From contig JBOFEN010000021.1 of the NCBI GenBank assembly GCA_051648105.1, forward strand, positions 1 through 11,200: a stretch of 11,200 nt of DNA, given 5' to 3'. Each line of letters opens with the position of its first letter. Position 1 is the stretch's first letter. Under the pieces are notes generated by a model. It saw nothing but the letters and a program-made list of their open reading frames with translations, was not told where the DNA came from and did not search any database. This DNA comes from UBA7332 sp051648105. Lineage in GTDB: Bacteria; Bacteroidota; Bacteroidia; Bacteroidales; UBA7332. Below, piece after piece: positions 6,348-11,200 of the stretch. A program made the position numbers and the translations under genes.

Positions 6348-7052
6348 GTGAAAAAACTTATATCTCTAGCTCTGCTTTTGCTCTCTGCTATATCATTGCA
6401 GGCGCAGCAATATAAGCCTATGAATCAGCCATATGTTGATCAGAGGTGGTATAATTTTGGCTTTCTTGTTGGGTTGCATACTCAGGATTTGAGTTTCACT
6501 CATGCGCCAGCTATTAATGGAGATGCTGATGCTATATATGTAGAGCAGCCTGGTTTTTCTCCAGGTTTTAGTGTGGGGTTGCTGACTAATTTGAGGATGA
6601 GTGACCACTTCAGCTTTCGTATCTCACCAACTATCCACTTTGGGAGCAAGAATGTTGAGTTTATTGATAGGCTAACAAGCGTTGTGGTGGAGACTCAAGA
6701 TATAAGATCTACCTACTTGATGGTGCCTTTCAACGTTAAGTACGCTGGTCGCAGGCTTAATAATATGCGCCCCTACTTAGTGACAGGTTTGAGCTTGGGG
6801 TTTGATTTGACTCGTAAGAAGGATCAAGAGCTTTTGCTTAAACCTATGAACACTTTCTTGGAGTTTGGTGCTGGCTTTGAGTTCTACTTTCAATACTTTA
6901 AGTTGATACCAGAGTTTAAGTTCTGTTTGGGGCTTAGTAATGTGTTAGAGAAGAATCGTCCTGATCTTACCAATAGCGACTATGAACGTTATACGAGAGG
7001 CCTGGACAAGATTGAGGCACGTATGTTGGTGTTTACTCTCTATTTTGAATAG
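6348..7052 (+). CDS. porT: PorT-like outer-membrane beta-barrel protein (type IX secretion/gliding family)
   Basis: This is a predicted small outer-membrane barrel of the PorT/SprT family, needed in Porphyromonas gingivalis and Flavobacterium for type IX secretion. From the GTG at 6348 it has a signal peptide MKKLISLALLLLSAISLQA, then QQYKPMNQPYVDQRWYNFGF. Family features in order are FLVGLHTQDLSF, PGFSVGLLTNLRMSDHFSFR, PTIHFGSKNVEF, STYLMVPFNVKYAGRRLNNM, RPYLVTGLSLG, FIPEFKFCLGL-like LIPEFKFCLGLSNVLEKNRPD, and a C-terminal LVFTLYFE strand. The length of 234 residues fits. No ATG is available: an in-frame TAG at 6318-6320 leaves only TTG 6339 or GTG 6348, and GTG gives the cleaner signal peptide. 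The gene is monocistronic and ends at a perfect palindrome. PorT often sits beside ubiE in relatives, but not here. A general PorT-family barrel without a secretion role is possible. Confidence 0.8.
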   Translation: MKKLISLALLLLSAISLQAQQYKPMNQPYVDQRWYNFGFLVGLHTQDLSFTHAPAINGDADAIYVEQPGFSPGFSVGLLTNLRMSDHFSFRISPTIHFGSKNVEFIDRLTSVVVETQDIRSTYLMVPFNVKYAGRRLNNMRPYLVTGLSLGFDLTRKKDQELLLKPMNTFLEFGAGFEFYFQYFKLIPEFKFCLGLSNVLEKNRPDLTNSDYERYTRGLDKIEARMLVFTLYFE

Positions 7053-7058
7053 AGTTAT

Positions 7059-7116
7059 ATTATAAAAAAGCGTATGGCTCAACCTAATTAGGTTGAGCCA
7101 TACGCTTTTTTATAAT
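7059..7116. terminator. 58-nt perfect palindrome, bidirectional terminator
   Basis: Every base from 7059 to 7087 pairs with 7116 to 7088, giving 29 bp with no mismatch and no unpaired centre. The GC-rich core AGCGTATGGCTCAACC is flanked by A6 on the left and T6 on the right, so an intrinsic terminator reads in both directions. It starts 7 bases after the PorT-like stop codon and lies 20 bases beyond the stop of the convergent transporter gene (7136). Confidence 0.9.
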
Positions 7117-7135
7117 CTTTCTTTTCGATTCCTTA

Positions 7136-7663
7136 TTAGTAAAGTAGATACCCTGCTCCTCCAGCAAGGGCAATCATCACAATGGGACTAATTCTCTTTG
7201 TGTATACTCCAATAAAGCTTATAGCAAATATTAGGTAGCTGATCCAATCGATGAAGTTATAGTCGTTCATCAGTGATAGGGTAGCGGCGGCTATGAGTCC
7301 TACTGCTGCTGGACGTATGCCAGAGAAAGCACCCTCGAGCCAGCGATTCTTGCGAAAGCGGAAGTAGAATCTAGCTATCAGTAGTGAGATGATGAATGAT
7401 GGAAGTATTGTTGCGAATGTGGCAATGAATGATCCCCAAACGCTGCCTGTAACAGTGTATCCTATATAGGTTGCACTGTTGATCCCTATAGGGCCAGGAG
7501 TCATTTGCGATATGGCTACAATATCAGTGAACTCCTCCGTTGAAACCCATTGATGAACAGATACCACCTCGTGCTCAATGAGAGAGAGGATTGCATATCC
7601 ACCACCGAAACCAAATAGTCCTATCTTGAAGTAGGTCCAAAAGAGTGTTAAGTAGATCATCAT
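7136..7663 (-). CDS. Chromate transporter family protein, short ChrA, second of a pair (175 aa)
   Basis: This is an inner-membrane protein of the CHR superfamily (chromate_transp domain), in short single-domain form. Characteristic N-terminal motifs are YFKIGLFGFGGGYAILSLIEHEVV, FTDIVAISQMTPGPIGINSATYIGY and ILPSFIISLL, followed by hydrophobic segments ending in AGGAGYLLY. I chose ATG 7663, not an upstream ATG at 7792: the extra 43 residues translate the preceding gene in another frame and do not resemble the family. ATG 7663 overlaps the TGA of the first gene as ATGA, which implies translational coupling. An AAGGAGGTG stretch lies 4 bases before the start. Short CHR proteins usually come as two-gene pairs whose products act together. 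Chromate efflux is the named function; sulfate or another oxyanion is possible as the natural substrate. Confidence 0.88.
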   Translation of the reverse strand: MMIYLTLFWTYFKIGLFGFGGGYAILSLIEHEVVSVHQWVSTEEFTDIVAISQMTPGPIGINSATYIGYTVTGSVWGSFIATFATILPSFIISLLIARFYFRFRKNRWLEGAFSGIRPAAVGLIAAATLSLMNDYNFIDWISYLIFAISFIGVYTKRISPIVMIALAGGAGYLLY

Positions 7664-8226
7664 TTGACACCTCCTTTCCATAGCATATAGGCTATACCAC
7701 CAATTGAGGCAACAATGATCACATAGATAGGGGACATAGATAGGAATGTAAGTGAGAGGGCAAAGAGTATTGGTATCCAGGAGGTGTGCCAAGTGACCTT
7801 TGCTGCTCGTGCTGTGGTGATAACAGGTACGGCAATCAGTGCAACCACGGCTGGTCTGATCCCTTTGAGTACCTTTTCCACTGCGGGTAAATCTCTGTAT
7901 CCACTAAGAAACATTACTACAGTAAGTATTATAGTAAAGGAGGGTAGTATGGATCCCAGTACAGCCACAAGGCTACCTGTTGTGCCACGAAGTCTATATC
8001 CAACTACAATGGATATGTTTGCAGCAATCAGCCCAGGGGCAGTCTGTGCAATGGCAAGAAGATCCACAAACTCCTCTTTCTCTATCCACCCTTTTTTCTC
8101 AACCATCTCGTGCTCAATTATAGGCACCATAGCCCATCCACCACCAATGGTGAAGGCTCCAATCTTTAAGAACGAGGCAAATATATCAATATATCTAGCC
8201 TCTAGACATCTATCACCCTGATTCAT
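7660..8226 (-). CDS. Chromate transporter family protein, short ChrA, first of a pair (188 aa)
   Basis: This is the partner inner-membrane CHR-family subunit. Family motifs are FLKIGAFTIGGGWAMVPIIEHEMV, WIEKEEFVDLLAIAQTAPGLIAANISIVVGY, LGSILPSFTIILTVV and GIRPAVVALI, followed by membrane segments (WIPILFALSLTFL, IYVIIVASIGGIAYML). The domain has the same layout as the downstream gene, yet the two differ clearly, as expected of an N-type/C-type pair. The ATG at 8226 lies 31 bases downstream of an exact -7 box. The C-terminus KGGVK encodes the AAAGGAGGTG that precedes the next gene's start. The gene is downstream of purL but separated from it by a terminator, so it is probably a separate transcription unit. 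Only family-level function is supported. Confidence 0.88.
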   Translation of the reverse strand: MNQGDRCLEARYIDIFASFLKIGAFTIGGGWAMVPIIEHEMVEKKGWIEKEEFVDLLAIAQTAPGLIAANISIVVGYRLRGTTGSLVAVLGSILPSFTIILTVVMFLSGYRDLPAVEKVLKGIRPAVVALIAVPVITTARAAKVTWHTSWIPILFALSLTFLSMSPIYVIIVASIGGIAYMLWKGGVK

Positions 8227-8256
8227 ATTCTAACCTTTACTATACCTTTTATTGTG

Positions 8257-8264
8257 CAAATGTA
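8257..8264 (-). promoter_or_regulatory. -7 promoter box of the transporter pair
   Basis: On the minus strand, 8264-8257 reads TACATTTG, matching TAnnTTTG exactly. It lies 31 bases upstream of the first chrA-like ATG. A clear -33 TTTG is not seen. It sits downstream of the purL terminator on the minus strand, consistent with independent transcription of the pair. Confidence 0.5.
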
Positions 8265-8334
8265 GCTGTTTTTAAGTAACTATCTTCTCTTACTCCATTA
8301 AATGGATCTTTAAGCTCTGAGATATCTATAAGAA

Positions 8335-8374
8335 AAGAGAGTCTCTCAGGGATAACTCCCCGAAAGACTCTCTT
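8335..8374 (-). terminator. Intrinsic terminator of purL
   Basis: AAGAGAGTCT (8335-8344) pairs with AGACTCTCTT (8365-8374). The stem continues inward with TC/GA and GGGA/TCCC pairs past two mismatches, to a TAAC loop at 8353-8356. Read on the minus strand, the stem is followed by TTTTCTTATAG. It lies 22 bases past the purL stop codon. Confidence 0.8.
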
Positions 8375-8396
8375 GTATAGTGTTATTCTGTTACTC

Positions 8397-11200
8397 TTAT
8401 TTGTGTGACTCAACCCACTTGCGAGCATTAACAAAGGCTTCGATCCAAGGTGTTACTTGGTCGTTGTTTTTGCGCTCGTTAGGATAGAATCCACACTGCC
8501 AAGGGAAGATAGAACGCTCCAAGTGAGGCATCATAGCAAGGTGACGACCATCTTTAGAACATAGACCAGCAACAGCAGAAGGCGAACCGTTAGGGTTGGC
8601 AGGGTAGCTGTCGTAGTTATATTGTGCGATGACGTTGTATGATGACAACTCTTGAGGTAGTTCAAACTTACCTTCTCCGTGAGCGACCCATACACCTAGC
8701 TTCATTCCTGATAGGGAACCGAACATCACTGAGTTGTTTTCAGGGATTGTTAGTCCAAGGAATTGAGACTCAAACTTGTGCGAATCGTTGTGTCTCATCT
8801 TAGGCATATCCTTGTGCTCTGGGTAAAGAAGTCCAAGTTCAACCATCAACTGGCAACCATTGCAAATACCCAAGCTCAAAGTGTCAGGACGTGCGTAGAA
8901 TTTGTCAAGAGCAGCTTTCGCGCGCTCATTCCAAAGGAATCCTCCGGCCCATCCTTTTGCAGAACCCATAACGTCAGAGTTAGAGAAACCTCCGCAATAT
9001 ACGATCATGTTAACATCCTCCAGTGTCTCGCGACCACTAGTCAAGTCAGTCATGTGTACATCCTTTACATCGAAACCAGCAAGGTAAAGAGAGTAAGCCA
9101 TTTCGCGATCGCCGTTTACACCCTTCTCGCGGATGATTGCAGCACGAATGCCACTCTTTTCGCGACGCTCAGGTGAGATGCCGTATGCACTAAGTTTACC
9201 ATTGAATCTCTCACCAACGTTGTACTCGATAGGTTGTTGTTTGTAGTTTTCGTAGCGAAGTTTAGCTAGAGTCTCAGTGCTCTGCTTGCGATCAAGAAGG
9301 TAAGACGACTTGAACCATACATCGCGAAGAGCATCTATGTCAAACACTTTTGTAGTGTTGTCTTTAACAACAGTGATAGTGCGCTCAGCAGATGGCTTAC
9401 CGATGTTAAGATAAGCAATACCACGCTTCTGAAGAAGAGACTCTACGCGTGCACTATCTTTAACCTGCATGATAACCCCAGGGTTTTCTGCGAACAGTAT
9501 CTTGATTAGATCCTCTTCAGCTAGTTGGTTGAAGTTGATCTCCATACCACCCTTAGTGTTTGAGAAACACATCTCAAGAAGGGCAGTGATCATACCACCA
9601 GCCGAGATATCGTGACCTGCTAGTACAATATTCTCATTGATAAGATCCTGTACAGCAGTGAACGCCTCGCGGAAATATTCACTATCAGTAACTGTAGGCA
9701 CGTCACTTCCTATTTTGTTCAACGTTTGAGCAAAGGCTGAACCACCTAGTTTGAAGCTGTCGAATGAGAAGTCGATATAGAAGATAGAGCTTTTCGGATC
9801 ATTTACAACAACCGGAGAAACAACCTTTTTAACATCAGATACTTCACCACCAGCAGAGATGATCACAGTACCAGGTGAGAATACCTTCTCGTCGTTGTAC
9901 TTTTGAGTCATCGAAAGTGAGTCTTTCCCTGTTGGAATATTGATTCCCAATTCGCAAGCGAAGTCAGAGCAAGCCTCAACAGCTTTGTAAAGACGAGCAT
10001 CTTCACCCTCGTTGCGGCATGGCCACATCCAGTTTGCTGATAGAGAGATGCCTTGGATACCATCTTTTAGTGGAGCCCAAACGATGTTGGTTAGTGATTC
10101 TGCAATTGCAAGAACCGAACCAGCAGCAGGATCAGCCATTGCTGCCTGAGGTGCATGACCAATAGATGTTGCAATACCAGCCTCTCCTCTGTAGTCAAGA
10201 GCCACAACACCACAGTCACTTAGAGGAAGTTGAATTTCCCCTTGGCACTGCTGTCTTGCGATCTTACCTGTTACCGAACGGTCTACTTTATTTGTCAACC
10301 AATCCTTACAAGCAACAGCCTCAAGTTGAAGAACGTTGCTCAAGTATTGATCAAGGTTGTTTACATTATACTCAGCATCAACGAACTCTTCGTTAATAGT
10401 TGAGTCGTGCATATATGTCTTAGGTGAATTACCAAACATATCTTCAAGATCCAAGTTGATTGGACACTCTCCGTTTGGCTCTTCAAATACGAACTTCATA
10501 TCGCCAGTTGTCTCACCAACAACGTACATAGGAGCACGCTCACGATCAGCAATGCGCTGAACCATTGCGATATCCTCCTCTTTGATAAGCATACCCATAC
10601 GCTCTTGTGACTCATTACCTACTATCTCCTTAGCAGATAGAGTAGGGTCACCAACAGGTAGTTTATCCATCTCAATGCGACCACCAGTTGTTTCAACAAG
10701 TTCCGAAAGAGAGTTAAGGTGACCACCAGCACCGTGGTCGTGGATAGAGACGATAGGGTTGCGATCAGACTCAGCTAAAGCTCTGATAACGTTAGCTGCA
10801 CGCTTCTGCATCTCAGGGTTTGCACGCTGAACAGCATTAAGCTCAACTGCGTTTGCATAGTGGCCTGTGTCTACAGATGATACAGCACTACCACCCATAC
10901 CGATGCGATAGTTGTCACCACCCATTACTACCACTTTGTCACCAGCAACTGGCTCACCTTTAAGAGCATCGCGAAGAGTACCATAACCAACACCACCCGC
11001 AAGCATAATCACCTTGTCGAAAGCAGACTTCTTGTTGTTCTCCTCATGTTCGAAGGTCAATAATGAACCACAGATTAGAGGTTGTCCGAACTTGTTACCA
11101 AAGTCAGAAGCACCATTAGAGGCCTTAACAAGGATCTGCTCAGGCGTTTGGTACAGCCAAGGACGCTCCTGCATACCACTCTCCCAACTGCGACCCTCTT
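8397..11200 (-). CDS. purL: Phosphoribosylformylglycinamidine synthase, single-chain (partial, N-terminus outside window)
   Basis: This is FGAM synthase, the fourth step of de novo purine synthesis: FGAR + ATP + glutamine give FGAM, ADP, phosphate and glutamate in the cytoplasm. The frame is open to the right edge, reading EGRSWESGMQERPWLYQ there, so the Met at 11174 is internal. About 933 residues are visible; full-length single-chain enzymes are about 1,200-1,300, so the N-terminal linker region is missing. In order: first AIRS-like domain with SIHDHGAGGHLNSLSELVE and AKEIVGNESQERMG; GIQGISLSANWMWPC; NIPTGKDSLSM; second AIRS half with AGHDISAGGMITALLEMC; and a C-terminal class I glutamine amidotransferase with YCGGFSNSDVMG, GICNGCQ (nucleophile Cys at 8862-8864) and MMPHLERSIFPW (His 8523-8525, Glu 8517-8519). 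The triad is intact. Glutaminase and synthase are fused in one chain, as in enterobacteria and Bacteroides. Its promoter is outside the window. Confidence 0.97.
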   Translation of the reverse strand, partial: EGRSWESGMQERPWLYQTPEQILVKASNGASDFGNKFGQPLICGSLLTFEHEENNKKSAFDKVIMLAGGVGYGTLRDALKGEPVAGDKVVVMGGDNYRIGMGGSAVSSVDTGHYANAVELNAVQRANPEMQKRAANVIRALAESDRNPIVSIHDHGAGGHLNSLSELVETTGGRIEMDKLPVGDPTLSAKEIVGNESQERMGMLIKEEDIAMVQRIADRERAPMYVVGETTGDMKFVFEEPNGECPINLDLEDMFGNSPKTYMHDSTINEEFVDAEYNVNNLDQYLSNVLQLEAVACKDWLTNKVDRSVTGKIARQQCQGEIQLPLSDCGVVALDYRGEAGIATSIGHAPQAAMADPAAGSVLAIAESLTNIVWAPLKDGIQGISLSANWMWPCRNEGEDARLYKAVEACSDFACELGINIPTGKDSLSMTQKYNDEKVFSPGTVIISAGGEVSDVKKVVSPVVVNDPKSSIFYIDFSFDSFKLGGSAFAQTLNKIGSDVPTVTDSEYFREAFTAVQDLINENIVLAGHDISAGGMITALLEMCFSNTKGGMEINFNQLAEEDLIKILFAENPGVIMQVKDSARVESLLQKRGIAYLNIGKPSAERTITVVKDNTTKVFDIDALRDVWFKSSYLLDRKQSTETLAKLRYENYKQQPIEYNVGERFNGKLSAYGISPERREKSGIRAAIIREKGVNGDREMAYSLYLAGFDVKDVHMTDLTSGRETLEDVNMIVYCGGFSNSDVMGSAKGWAGGFLWNERAKAALDKFYARPDTLSLGICNGCQLMVELGLLYPEHKDMPKMRHNDSHKFESQFLGLTIPENNSVMFGSLSGMKLGVWVAHGEGKFELPQELSSYNVIAQYNYDSYPANPNGSPSAVAGLCSKDGRHLAMMPHLERSIFPWQCGFYPNERKNNDQVTPWIEAFVNARKWVESHK

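Noticed and set aside
7664..7792. Upstream extension of the second chrA-like gene to an ATG at 7792
   Set aside because: The added 43 residues lie wholly inside the preceding chrA-like gene in another frame and have no similarity to the family; the ATGA junction at 7663 gives the normal N-terminus.
7784..8221. 145-codon plus-strand frame opposite the first chrA-like gene
   Set aside because: It is antisense to a clear membrane transporter; its Ser/Thr/Pro-rich composition is what the complement of a membrane-protein gene gives, and no start signals were seen.
8763..9176. 137-codon plus-strand frame inside purL
   Set aside because: It is antisense to the conserved PurL amidotransferase domain and has no recognisable features.
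11172..11174. ATG at 11174 as the start of purL
   Set aside because: The same frame continues to the window edge with PurL-like residues, and the N-terminal third of the enzyme is absent, so this Met is internal.

Overview
The window looks like a chromosomal segment of a Bacteroidales bacterium. The evidence is a TonB-dependent receptor with an N-terminal carboxypeptidase-regulatory-like domain, two lipoproteins of Bacteroidetes type, a PorT-like outer-membrane protein, a single-chain PurL, and several boxes matching the Bacteroidetes -7 promoter consensus TAnnTTTG. Starts are generally preceded by A-rich sequence rather than a Shine-Dalgarno. The genus cannot be fixed from the sequence alone.

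Layout. Positions 1-138 are the C-terminal tail of a transposase that runs off the left edge. Positions 139-774 have no convincing gene, but hold a strong 20-bp hairpin (364-424), short repeats and the promoter of the next operon. Positions 775-5829 (+) form a tight three-gene operon: a TonB-dependent outer-membrane receptor, a parallel beta-helix lipoprotein, and a lipoprotein metallophosphatase related to tartrate-resistant purple acid phosphatase. A 17-bp hairpin terminator (5941-5978) separates this operon from a convergent 55-residue 2[4Fe-4S] ferredoxin (6011-6178, -). A PorT-like gene is divergent from the ferredoxin (6348-7052, +). A 58-nt perfect palindrome (7059-7116) separates PorT from a convergent pair of short chromate-transporter-family genes (7136-8226, -) whose coding regions overlap by four bases. 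Next comes a purL terminator (8335-8374). The rest, 8397 to the right edge, is the C-terminal three quarters of purL (-).

How the genes may work together. The best candidate for a system is the operon at 775-5829. The phosphatase could hydrolyse phosphoesters at the cell envelope, the beta-helix lipoprotein could bind the substrate or product, and the receptor could import it with TonB energy. This arrangement resembles a Sus-type nutrient locus, but it has no SusD and a non-SusC receptor. The substrate is inferred only from the phosphatase. The other genes (ferredoxin, PorT, ChrA pair, PurL) look like independent units, each bounded by its own promoter or terminator.
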